A stretch of 64,000 nt of DNA from Fagopyrum homotropicum (Eukaryota; Streptophyta; Magnoliopsida; Caryophyllales; Polygonaceae). The stretch spans positions 117,561,235 through 117,625,234 of the forward strand of contig BSWB01000004.1 of the NCBI GenBank assembly GCA_033239125.1, given 5' to 3'. Below the pieces are notes generated by a model, which saw nothing but the letters and a program-made list of their open reading frames with translations, did not search any database and was not told the DNA's origin. The translations under genes were made by a program, and so were the position numbers. How positions within the stretch are numbered: position 1 is the stretch's first letter; the number at the start of each line of letters is the position of its first letter. Below, piece by piece: positions 11,401 through 22,196 of the stretch.

Positions 11401-12456
11401 GCTAGTTCGAACAAGACTAGCGCAAAGGTATTGCAATCTGGATTCTTTTGGCCTACTTTGTTTAGAGATGTGCAATCCTTTGTTTCTTGTTGCGATGCTT
11501 GTCAAAGAACAGGCAATATTTCTAGAAGGAACGAAATGCCCCTCAACAACATCCAAGAGGTGGAGATTTTCGACGTTTGGGGAGTCGATTTCATGGGGCC
11601 ATTCCCATCTTCTTGTGGAAACCAATACATACTATTGGCAATAGACTACGTTTCTAGATGGGTGGAAGCAATTGCCTCTCCCACCAATGATGCCATGGTG
11701 GTGGTTAAGTTCTTCAACAAGACCATTTTCCCGCGATTTGGGACGCCAAGGAAGATCATTAGTGATGGAGGTTCTCACTTCATAGCCCGCCGCTTTGAAG
11801 CTCTTCTAGCTAAGTATGGGGTTACTCACAAGATCGCTACCCCTTACCATCCACAAACAAGTGGACAAGTTGAGATCTCAAATAGGGAGATCAAAGGAAT
11901 CTTAGAGAAGACGGTTTCAAGGACTAGGAAGGATTGGTCCTTGAAGCTTGATGATGCATTATGGGCATACCGGACTGCGTACAAGACTCCCATAGGAACC
12001 ACACCATACAACCTTGTGTATGGGAAGTCTTGTCACTTGCCGGTAGAGTTGGAGCACAAAGCATTTTGGGCTATCAAGTGGCTAAATTTCGGCATGAAGG
12101 AAGCGGGAGAGTAGCGTCTCCTCGACATCAATGAGCTGGATGAACTCCACTTGAATGCTTATGAAAACGCTAAGATCTACAAGGAAAGAGCAAAGCGTTG
12201 GCATGATAAGCATATCATTCCAAAGGACTTCAAAGAAGGAGATCAAGTTCTCCTCTTCAATTCAAGACTTCGCCTCTTTCCAGGTAAGCTTAAATCCCGT
12301 TGGACCGGACCTTTTCTAATTAAGCGTATTTTCCCCCATGGTGCAGTTGAAGTATGGGGTGAAGCGAGCGGAAGTTTTAAGGTGAACGGCCAACGACTCA
12401 AGAAGTACACGCCGGAACTCCAAACTGAGGAGTTTGCGCCTACCGCACTCGAATAA
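8440..12456 (+). pseudogene. pol: pol of A1: protease, RT, RNase H, integrase
   Basis: Open for 1224 codons to a TAG at 12112 (AAG in homologues), then continuing in the same frame to the true stop at 12454-12456. The first codons (8440-8460) are translated from the inverted segment and are not native. Order: aspartic protease (CDLGASVSII, about residue 87); a linker of about 180 residues encoded partly by family motifs; RT with YLDGYSGFFQIPI and FMDDFSVYG; RNase H with CDASDVAIGAVVGQ and YTDHAAIRYLL; integrase HHCC (RHCHSLPCGGH, CDACQ) and the D,D,E core (GVDFMGPFP, IISDGGSHF, HPQTSGQVEISNRE). All catalytic residues I can check are present. The fold-back and the stop make it a pseudogene. 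Confidence 0.92.
9262..9430 (+). promoter_or_regulatory. Family A motif cluster inside the protease-RT linker of A1
   Basis: The coding linker carries exact ACGGCCGT cores at 9335-9342 and 9386-9393, plus CCACGACCGTGG at about 9287, GGCCGTGGAAG at 9420 and further half-sites. The encoded peptide is low complexity (GRGEDV, NHGRGGQD). B, C and D carry their own motif in the same linker, so the DNA rather than the peptide appears to be what is kept. Confidence 0.7.
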
Positions 12457-12497
12457 GTGCGAGATTGGTCTAGCTACGGACCTTAAACAAAGCGCTT

Positions 12498-12515
12498 CTT
12501 GGAAGGCAACCCAAG
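12498..12515 (+). promoter_or_regulatory. Post-pol hairpin of A1
   Basis: CTTGG AAGGCAAC CCAAG, preceded by AAAGCGCTT, 41 bases after the pol stop. Other copies read CTTGGG AGGCAA CCCAAG; here one G-C pair is lost by G to A at 12503. Confidence 0.75.
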
Positions 12516-13234
12516 GTATTGCATTTTTGTTTTTATTTTCGATTCATAGATTAGTTTAGTATAGACGTTTTTGCTTTGTTTTTGCCTCGATTTCTTCCGG
12601 TATGTTCGTGTTTTTGGATGTAGGACCAATGGAAAAGGAAAAGAGGAGGATGATGTTGAAGAAGAGTGACGAAATTTGGACTTTGGAGCTTTACAGAGGG
12701 TTCCACGGTCTAAATTACCAAAACCACGGTTCCGTACACTTCAACGGCCGTGGAACACCCCGACAGACCGTGATTTTCAAATATTTGCCTACGACTATAT
12801 AAGCCACATTCTTCACAAATTCATCCCAAAAATCCCTCTTTCCACGACCTAAGTGCCGAAACACCACGACCCCCTCTCAAATCTTCGTTTCCTAATCGTT
12901 TTCAACGATTCTTCTTCCCAAACTGCAGCAAATTCAACCACAAACAAGATCCAAGCGACGAATCGAACGGAAATTCACCAACAAACGCGCATTTCGGATT
13001 TTTCAATCCGAAAAAGAGGTTTTCTTTTCCCTTCTTGATTCTTGCTGATTCGGTTGTTTTTGTTAGAGATTTTTAGGAAGAACTGATTGAGAATTGAGGA
13101 AATTAGACTACGACTGCCTATTGTGGAGATTGATTGTGGATTTGCTGAGATTTGTGATTTTTTTAGACGAATCACGGTGTCTGGGTAAATTATGGCCGTG
13201 GTTTGCTGAAGAATAGACCGTAATTTTGAGCAGA
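12516..13234 (+). other. Leader between pol and ORF2 of A1
   Basis: About 720 bases without a supported gene. It carries a family A palindrome at 12743-12750 with flanking half-sites (12703-12779). A second group lies at 13168-13225 (ATCACGG, TATGGCCGTGG, GACCGTAATTTT) immediately before the ORF2 start. Possible roles are a promoter or splice/translation leader for ORF2. Confidence 0.65.
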
Positions 13235-14691
13235 ATGGATTTCGTGAGAAGAGTTTCAGGGAGGATAAAAGAGAAGAAGAATGGGCAAAATAAGAAGAGG
13301 AAGGGTAATCCCTCCTCCTCCTCATCCTCTAGGGCACCACCACCCTCTTCACCCTCACCTCCATCCTCACCTTCACCTCCATCTTCACCCCCTCACCCTA
13401 GAGTCTCGACCATACACGATGACCATCTTGCTGCACTTGATAGGATCAAGGAGAGGCCAGTGATTGGCCCTAGATATTTGTTGTTGGAGGATTTAGTTTC
13501 TCTCAACATAGTTGATGACCTTACTTGGCTCTTGGATAGAGCCGGATTAGTTATCAGTTGAGTATCCGTGAGTTTGGGACGATTTTTGGGTTCCATGAGA
13601 CCTTCAATGGTCGATTTCCGAGTGGTGTTTATCCCAAGGACTTTTGGGAAGAGGTGGCTATGGTTTACGCTAGCGAGGATCGCTGGCAACCCGCTGACAC
13701 CAAGGCTAGATTGATGTACCATCTAGCCTTGAAGATAGCTCACCGTGTTCTTTCGGAGTGTCTCTTTCCTAGGACGGAGACGCCCCAAAAGATCAAGACG
13801 GATGAGCTATTCTTGCTTTATTGCATGCTTTATGGACGCCGTGCAGATTGTGCTACTCTCTTGGCTACTACGATGAGCAAGCTCAAGAACAAGAAGAAGG
13901 GGAACATTGGATATGGTGGGATAGTTACCCACATTGCTAGGAGTTTTGGTGTCGACTTTTCTGCTTCCACCCGCATACCGGCCGTACCTTTAGGGCTACA
14001 TGCTTTCATGGTTAGGGGTCTCATCTTCCCCACACATAGAGGTCCGCCTTATGCGGGCATGCCTTGGGAGAGTAGGACGGGTAGGGGTATAGAGTGGCTA
14101 CCAGAGTACTCCATTATGGCGGGACGCCATAATTGGAAGGAGACATTCGCTGCGATGCATGCGAACAGGATAGCAGCTCCCCCTTATATCCCACCACCGG
14201 TTGTCGAGGAGGAGGATATGGGAGATCAGTTTGAGAGTGGAGGAGGAGCCGAGCAGGAGTTTGGCACGTTTCCAGACCAGCCGGAGGCGGCCCCAGATGT
14301 ACCTAGACGCTCTCCACGTCCAGCTAGAGCCTCAGGCTCGTCATCTCGCCGCGCTAGCGTGAGTGAGAGGCCCACGTGGATGACCACACCTTCCGCATGG
14401 TATGGCGTTCCCCCTCCTTGGTCCACCGAGCAGCCAGCAGCACCTCCACCAGCACCAGCACCATCCGACGCCCCAACATGGTACAGTCAGGCCCCGGGAT
14501 GGTACGAGCAGATGCCGGATTGGGCTACCAGACTTTCAGTGAGAGTAGGAGCGCTAGAGATCCGGGAGGATGCTAGAGACGGACATTTAGACGACCTTGA
14601 CCACATGATGAGGGACGTCTACCGCCAGCAGTTTGGGTGGTTCTACGATCCGAGCTTCTCTCCATTCCCGCCGCCGCCAGCACCGCAGTGA
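13235..14691 (+). pseudogene. ORF2 of A1, internally deleted
   Basis: Start ATG 13235 (MDFVRRVSGRIKEK), shared with A2. The N-terminus is basic, with KKRKG resembling a nuclear localisation signal, followed by a Ser/Pro stretch. At about 13555 the frame breaks: relative to A2 roughly 115-120 bases of the conserved domain are missing. The rest stays open from 13558 to 14691: SIREFGTIFGF, ETPQKIKTDELFLLY, GNIGYGGIVTHIARSFG, an acidic stretch, then a Pro/Ala-rich part with WYxxxPxW repeats and the ending FGWFYDPSFSPFPPPPAPQ. There is no membrane segment. Function is unknown; it is the homologue of 523-2008, 37652-38974 and, more distantly, 49559-50910 and 58894-59690. Confidence 0.8.
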
Positions 14692-16024
14692 TTTGATGCA
14701 TGACCGTTCGTTTTAGACATTCCCGCCACCACTTTGTGAGTTTCTTTTTCTCTTTCTTTCTTTTGAACATTAGGGACAATGTTCGTCCTAAGTATGGGGT
14801 GGGATGTACTAAAAAGTTTGTAATAACTCTACTTACTATGCTTGCTTTCATTCGAGACTATCATTGCATGTTCATAATGTGTTTCACGTTTCATTATCGC
14901 ATTGCATGAAAAAGAACTTGAAAAACCCATAAAAATTGAAAATTTTTGAAAAATTATGTGCTTCTATTGAATTGAGATGATTTCTATGATAATCACTACT
15001 TGTGAATTGAGTTTGATGACAATTGCATGCTTAAAAGAATTGTGAATTGAAAAGAATTTGAATGAATGAATTTTACCTCTTCTGCAAGTTTTATAATGTG
15101 AAAAATGTTACCTAAATCATGTTGAGAAATTTAAGTTGAAATCACACTATAAGTTCTTATACTTCTTGTTGAAATGATTAAGGCAATTCGAATTTTCTTT
15201 CTTCTTTCTTTTGACCATTTTAGCTCCTCATTGAAATATTAGCCTCCTTTACCTATCCGGGAATTTGGAGAAGTGAGTGAAAAAGGCATGTTTGATGTGG
15301 GAGGGCCATGAGAGCAAATTTTTGCAATCAAAAGAATAGAAAGAAATTCTAGGTTTGGGGAAGTCAATCATGATGATGAGTAACTCGGCACCATTCACAT
15401 AGCCGGGTGTTTGTGTCTTGCCAAAGTCGGATTGAGCGATATTCCTAGCGGATTATGGTATGTGCGCTAAGGGTTTGAGGCATCTCGCAAAAAGGAGAAG
15501 CGCCAATCTCCTAGGCTTCGGTTTTTGTGCACCTCTGTCCATAACTCCAAAAGTAAAGTCGAAAAATGAAAAGAAGAGAGCGAAGCTCTAAGTTGAAGTG
15601 TTGCGGAAACCGCAAAAGAGGAAGAAGGTAGTTGTCCACTTTCCCGGATTCATGCTCCACATTTCCTTAAAGTTTTCCCTTCCTTTCCATATTCTAGACC
15701 TTTTCTTTGGAAGTCCTTAAGATCAAAAGAATGTTATATGACTTGGTGATCTAAATTGAAGTTTCTTATGATTGATTTTGATAATGTTTAAAGGTTATGG
15801 TGCTTGTTTAGAAGTTGAATTGATTCATGAATTTTCTTTGCTTTTTACTTTTTGATTGAGTGTGTGAAAGTTTGATAAACGATTGAGGCAAGGTTTGGGA
15901 ATGATCTATTCTTTAGAAGGCACGTTTATCCAAAAGAAGGTACACATATTTCATCCTAACTCTTGTTTAAAGCTTTTTGAAAGACCTTGCTTAGGGACAA
16001 GCAAGTGTTAAGTATGGGGTTATT
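14692..16024 (+). other. 3' UTR of A1 with terminal purine tract
   Basis: No supported gene. The part at about 15440-15620 is very similar to A2 (36730-36905 on the minus strand), including a GAGCGAAGCTC mini-hairpin, which is notable for non-coding DNA. The word AAGTATGGGG occurs near 14790 and again at the end (about 16010-16020), just before the 3' LTR. The terminal copy is the likely polypurine tract that primes plus-strand DNA. Confidence 0.7.
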
Positions 16025-17834
16025 TGTTAGCATGAAATATTGTGATATTTTAGGCACGTTTTCTAAACGTATTTGATTCATATTGATAGTCTTTGATTGA
16101 GCATCATTGCATATGTGAGCTAGTATTACCTATATTGTCGATATGGATGTCTACACTAACTTTATGTTGATTATAGGTGATTGAGAGTCATTTCCGAGCG
16201 GAATCGAGCAAAGAAGAGTTGATTGAATATGTCCATGGATTGAGGGCATTATTAGGAGCAAATTGGAGTTCAACTTGAGGAATGCACGAGGCTAGGGAAG
16301 AATCACGTTCTTTCCCTAAACCACGCTCTAAAATACGGCCGTACTACAAACCACGTTTAGTTCCACGGCCGTGGAACACTGCAAAGAGAGGCGTGATGCA
16401 TTCCAGTAACTATTACGGCCGTGGAACATATGGTCCAAACCGTGACACAATCCACGCTCTAAATTACGGTCGTGGAATCTTCCACGACCGTGATCTTGGC
16501 GATCTTTTTCGCCACATTTTGAAGCCACGATCTTTTGAAGATTGGGCCGGGCCGATATTTTATCTTGCCCTATAAAAAAGACGGACGAAGCAAGATTCCA
16601 TCATCCTTGCTTAGCGGCATTCATCGACGCCTACACCTCGTTTATGATCGCTTAGGGAATTTTGGCAATCCAAGCTTCATCTCCGCTTAGAGAATTTCAA
16701 CGCCGTTTAAGCCCTTGCTTGGAATCATTGACATCTCATTGGAGACCGAAGTTCGCATCTGGGATTTACCCTATTCTCGCACTTTTGGTGGAGATTGCTG
16801 TTGAGATCTCCGGATTGGCGGAAGATCGAAGCTTTTGGAAGATTGTTGCAAGAAGATCTCTCTTCTTGTTTAGGTTTGATTTGGAAAACGGATTGACATC
16901 CCGTTCTCCCTTCTTTACTAAGATTGTGATTGTTTGCTTTATTCTGAATCCATTGACAATATTTGTTCTCGATTGTGACTTTGAGATTGGTTTGAAGATT
17001 ATTGAAAGTTTTCGGAAGTTTTCATCTTTCTATCTTTTAATCCTTGAATTGATATCAACATGACGGTTATTGGCTAAAAACCCTTAACAATTCTAAGGTG
17101 AAGGGTTGATAGTTGTGGCTTAGATGATGATAGATCGATCGTAAACAGATTAGACCCTGAGAGTTAGAGAGAATCGTCGACGAACCCTAAATTACGGGCT
17201 GTTCTTGAGTTCCACGGCCGTGGAGTCTCAAGATCCAACCGTAATTTCCTTTAAGTTTACGAACCTGCTTTTACTTTAGTCCAAAGTTAAAGATTTGCTT
17301 TAACTTAGTTTAGACTTGTCTTTTCTAGGTGGTAGTGAAGCCTCAACAACCTCTACCTCGATTGTGAGTGTCATAACCATAATCGGCTAAGTTAGTCTCG
17401 ATCCTTGGATTACAAGTTTGGGTATTTGACATTAATTCTTGCTTTTAGAGCCTTTCTATATTGAGCCTCAATAACCTGTATAGGGAGTGTCTTGTAGGTG
17501 AGTCATATAAGGTTTTTGGAACTTCACCGTACGATTACCTTACATTAGCATACCTTTGCATATCTCACTCTGTCTTTATATCATTAGTATATCTTGAATC
17601 GATTGCCACAGCTGGATACCTGGATCTTTAGGATTGTTGTTTTCCCAATATTTGCAAAACTCTCATATTTACTCGCTTGATAATCTGCAATTGAATTTGT
17701 TCCCACCCAAATCCCTGTGTTCGATACTCTGGAATTCTTGCTTAACTACGTCGATCCGTACACTGCGGGTTCGCTTGCTTGATTCTAGTTTTATAAATTT
17801 AAAACTTATTTGCACACACCTCTAGGGGCGAACA
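16025..17834 (+). repeat. 3' LTR of A1
   Basis: TGTTAGCATG to GGGGCGAACA, 1810 bp. It is near identical to 4648-6456, with about twelve substitutions and one single-base length difference in an A run by eye. TATAC follows at 17835-17839. Confidence 0.95.
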
Positions 17835-17839
17835 TATAC
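17835..17839. repeat. Target-site duplication TATAC, right of A1
   Basis: Matches 4643-4647. After it the pol reading of element B resumes on the minus strand. Confidence 0.95.
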
Positions 17840-20587
17840 TACGGCTAAAAGTTCCTTTTCTGTGGTTGCATAATTATATTGAGCCTCATCTAGCGTTTTG
17901 CTAGCATAGTAGATGGCATGAGTGCGACCATCTTTCTTCTGTCCAAGAACGGCTCCTATAGCGACGTCGCTTGCGTCGCACATGACCTCGAAAGGAAGAG
18001 TCCAATCGGGTGGTTGAATGATTGGTGCTGAAATCAAAGCTTCTTTGATCCTGCATAAAGCACCTAAACAATCTTTCGAAAATTCGAAAGTTGCGTCTTT
18101 CATCAAAAGATTAGTTAAGGGTTTTGAAATCTTAGAAAAATCCTTTATGAATCTCCTATAGAAGCCTGCATGCCCTAAGAAACTTCTAATTCCTTTCACC
18201 GAAGAAGGGGGAGGTAACTTCTCAATGGTTTCTATCTTTGCTCTATCAACCTCTATTCCCCTTTGTGATACTAGATGACCTAACACAATCCCTTCGGTGA
18301 CCATGAAATGACACTTTTCCCAGTTTAAGACTAAGCTAGTTAGTGTCGTCACATCTCTTAAGAACTAGTGAAAGGTTATAGAGACAGTTATCAAAGGAAG
18401 AACCATATACCGAAAAATCGTCCATGAAGACTTCCATGATATTCTCTACGTATTCGGAGAAGATTGCCATCATACACCTTTGGAAGGTGGCTGGAGCGTT
18501 GCATAAGCCGAATGGCATCCTTCTATAAGCAAACGTACCCCATGGGCACGTAAAAGTCGTCTTCTCTTGATCATCCGGATGAATTGGAATCTGAAAGAAA
18601 CCGCTATATCCATCTAGATAACAAAAGTAAGAATGTTGGGCTAACCTTTCCAACATTTGATCGATAAAAGGAAGGGGGAAGTGGTCCTTCCTTGTGGCCA
18701 CGTTCAGTTTGCGGTAGTCGATGCACATTCGCCACCCTGTAACTGTCCGTGTGGGGATAAGTTCGTTGTTCTTGTTGGCAACAACGGTAATGCCTCCTTT
18801 CTTGGGTACTACTTGTACTGGACTCACCCATTTGCTATCGGAAATAGGGAAGATGATACCTGCATCAAGTAGCTTAAGGATTTCTTTCTTCACGACCTCT
18901 TTCATTGCCGGATTTAACCGTCTTTGAGGTTGGCGTGAAGGTTTGTAATCCTCTTCCATTAGAATTTTGTGCATACATAGGGAAGGTTTTATTCCTACTA
19001 GATCATCAATAGTATAGCCTAATGCTCTTCTATGTTGCTTCAAAACATTCATAAGTTTCTCTAATTCAGCATCATTCAAATTCGCATTGACTATGACCGG
19101 ATTTGTGGAATTAGTGCCAAGGAATACGTACCTTAAATGCGTGGGGAGTGGCTTCAATTCTAATGATGGAGGTACCTTGATTGATGATGAATCGTGGCCT
19201 TCGGATGTTGTGGGAGAGGGCTCTAGAGGTGGGGGTACTGCATCATTAGAGTCGAGAACAGCTGCGGTAAAGTTTGGAGAATCCAGAAAATTTCCCACTG
19301 GATCGACCTCCCCTGAAGTAAATTGGTCGATCTGAGGCATGATTTTTCTTTCTGTCGAAAAAAATCGGGTTGCCTCTTCACAAATCGGACGATTTGGTTC
19401 ATGCAGGTCGATTTTCTTCACAGTTTCCGGAGTTAATTCTAGTTCTTCAATTCTAGTTCCTAGTTCTTCTTCCACATCATTTAATGCTTTCACATCTTCA
19501 TTGCAATCATGTTCCACTCCTTCCTCCATGATGCTCATACTAAGAACCTTTTGAAGAGGGTCTTCATCAAGATTGAACTTACTACCTCTCTAGACTCTTC
19601 TTCATCAAAAATATCAAAAACATCGTCTCTCAAGGCTGGCTCCTTGATTAAGGAAGAGAGTATGAATTCTACCTTTTCTTCACCTATATGGAAAGACATC
19701 TGGCCATTCTTGCAATCGACCATGCATTTGGATGTTGCAAGGAATGGTCTCCCAAGAATGATGGGAACCCGATAATCTGCAGGGATGTCAAGAACGACAA
19801 AATCTATAGGGATGTAAAACTTACCGAGCTTTACCGGAATGTCTTCTAATATCCCCACCGGCTTAGTGGTTGAACGATCAGCCATGTAGAGTGTGATCTT
19901 CACCGGTCTAGGCTCTCCTAGACCAACTGCTTTGCATAGAGCAAGGGGTATGATACTCACACTCGCTCCAAGGTCACAAAGTGCATCATAGGTAGCTTCT
20001 CCCAAAGTGATGGGTATGCAAAAGGATCCTGGATCACGGAGTTTAGGTGGCATATTCTCCGTCATAGTCTTGATGAGTTCAGATGACTCCATACTCATCT
20101 TGACTTCTCCTATGTCTTCCAATTTCCTCTTGTTAGAGAGGATCTCCTTGAAGAATTTCCCATAAGCTGGCATACCTAAAATTGCATCCATAAAAGGTAT
20201 ATTAATATGCAGCTTACTCATAAGTTCAACAAACTTACCAAAATGTTTATCTAGGCGTGCACGCGCTCTAGATTGAGGGAAAGGTAGAGGTGGTTTGTAA
20301 GCGGGAGGAGGAACATAAACTTCTTCCTTCTCTTTTGCCTCTCCTTCTTTGGTGGTGGTTTCGACTACTTTAGGTTGAGGGTCGGTAGTTGTCTTGCCAC
20401 TCCTAGTAGTTATTGCCATAACCCTTCCCTTTGGGTTATCTTCCGTCTTCCCGGGAAGTTTCCCTTGGTCTCTTGGAACTTCTCCGGCCTTGTTGAATAC
20501 TTGGTTTTCTAAAGCTTTGTGAGCTTTGTCAACCGAAGTTATATAACTCTCCAACCCTTGTAGCTTGCCTGGGATCGTCTCTAGCAT
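17840..20587 (-). pseudogene. pol: pol of element B, 5' part: protease, RT, start of RNase H
   Basis: Reads leftward. The protease carries CDLGASVSII (about 19950). The linker contains a family B motif at 19382-19394. RT has YLDGYSGFFQIPI and FMDDFSVYG, and RNase H starts with CDASDVAIGAVLGQ before the A1 insertion cuts it at 17839. Two frameshifts are visible: one near 19540-19580, between protease and linker, and one near 18350, shortly after the FMDD box. It continues at 4642. Confidence 0.9.
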
Positions 20588-22069
20588 GGGATCGGGTTTG
20601 CTTGATCCGCTTGATTGTCCCTGGCTTGTTAAAGGAGTAGAAGAAGATGGAGGTGTTAGAGCCTTTTCAGCATGAGAGTAAGGATTACCTGGATTTTGCT
20701 GATTTTACCTCCAATTGTTGTTATTTGAGTTCCTATTGTTGTTGTTCCAATTGGAGTTCCGGTTGTTATTGTTGTTGTTGTTCCAATTGGAGTTCCGGTT
20801 ATCGTTCCTTTGATTGTTGTCCCTCCCCATGTAGTTGGCTTCTTGCTCCTTAGTCTTTTGAAGACTCGTTTTGAGCACTTCCTTCAACTCTTTGATCTCA
20901 TTGTTGAGGGAGAATATTTGTGTTTGAGCAGCTTGGTTCAACTTGGCTCCCGAATCGCCTTGATTCTGGCTATTTGAGTCCACCTTCCGGTGGGAATACT
21001 TCTCAATCACTTGGGCTTGCTTCTCAATGAAGTCCCAAGCATCATCCTCTCTCATGTCCATGAATGTGCCACAAGAGAGAGATTGGAGGTTGAATTGTGT
21101 TTCCACATCCAATCCTTTGTAGTAGATCTCCAATAATTCCAGCTTGGAAATGCCATGGTGTGGGCAATCCAACAAGAGATCTTGAAACCTTTCCCAAGAT
21201 TGAAACAAGCTTTCATTAGGTTTCATAGAAAAAGCATTTATTTTACCTCTCAATTCCGCCGTTTTGGATGGCGGAAAGAATTTGGTGAGGAATTCCGAAG
21301 ACAATTCCTCCCATGTAGCTAGCTTTGCAGCTGGAAGTGTTTGGTACCAAGCTAGAGCCTTGTCCTTCAAAGAAAAGAAGAACGGTTTGATCTTGTAATT
21401 GCTTGTAGTAGCCTTCTTCGGCTTCATAGTCTCCATGAGAATCTCAAAATTCTACAAGTGTTGGTGTGGAGATTCAGTACTTGCTCCGCCATATTGACTT
21501 TGGCGAACCATGGTGATGACTTGTGGTGAGAAGCTAAACTCTTGGATGTTTTCAGCTCCGAAATCCACACCTAGACGGTGTGGTTGCTGAATTGGATCCA
21601 TCCGTTGCCCCAAAGTTCGGGGTCTATCACCGTCATTAGCAGCTCTCACGTCCCTAGTTGGGAGGCGAGGAACAACCCGTGGTTTTGGGGTGTTCCGAAC
21701 AGGACGAAGTAATGGATCGATCTCCTCAAGTTCTGGCATGTCCGGATCAATCTCTTCATCATCGGATGAGTCATTTCTAATGAATTTAGTTGGCGTCTTG
21801 ACTTTCTTCTTCTTCCTGGATTCGTTCAATTCCAACTTCATGTCCAACATCATAGCTCTTAGTTCATCAATCTGAAATTGATGACTCGTTTCAGCATCTT
21901 TTCGTGCTTTCTCACTCAACTGAAGTTGGCGTTGAGCTTCATTCAGTTCAGCCTGGTAGTTTCTCTCGTCATTCTCAGCCATTTTCTTTTCCTTCAACTT
22001 TCTCCTCAAAGTTATCTCCAATTCGGGATCGAAAGGAACTAGATCTTTAGTGGATCTAGTCTTTCGCAT
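20588..22069 (-). pseudogene. gag: gag of element B
   Basis: Start ATG at 22067-22069 (MRKTRSTKDLVPFDPELEITL). Same plan as A1 gag: charged coiled-coil N-terminus, capsid-like core (WYQTLPAAKLATWEELSS onward), asparagine-rich linker at about 20705-20830. In-frame stops lie at 21452 (CAG to TAG within SPHQHLQNFE) and 20705 (after NNNNWR). The frame continues past both into protease. Confidence 0.88.
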
Positions 22070-22172
22070 ATACCTAAAGAACCTGCAAAGATCACTCAAG
22101 TAGACAAATCAAATCACAAGAGCAAGAGCTCTCAAGCTAGACAACCGAAAACCGAATTTGGTCTAGACCAAA

Positions 22173-22190
22173 TCCCCGGCAACGGCGCCA
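22173..22190 (-). promoter_or_regulatory. Primer-binding site of element B, tRNA-Asp
   Basis: On the plus strand TCCCCGGCAACGGCGCCA, identical to the expected 3' end of plant tRNA-Asp, so the minus strand is complementary to it. It lies six bases inside the LTR end at 22197. Confidence 0.9.
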
Positions 22191-22196
22191 AAAACT

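Larger units (their letters stand above)
4648..17834 (+). mobile_element. Athila-like LTR retrotransposon A1, complete but defective
   Basis: 13,187 bp with both LTRs, a tRNA-Asp primer site, gag, pol, ORF2 and a purine tract, flanked by TATAC. It interrupts the RNase H domain of element B. The LTRs (1809 and 1810 bp) differ by roughly a dozen bases by eye, so insertion is recent. Yet gag-pol holds five in-frame stops and a fold-back rearrangement, and ORF2 has an internal deletion. The copy probably moved with proteins supplied by another element. Confidence 0.95.

Noticed and set aside
22173..22190. A tRNA-Asp gene fragment
   Set aside because: The match is limited to the 3' 18 bases and lies exactly at the LTR edge, so it is a primer-binding site. 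There is no cloverleaf around it.
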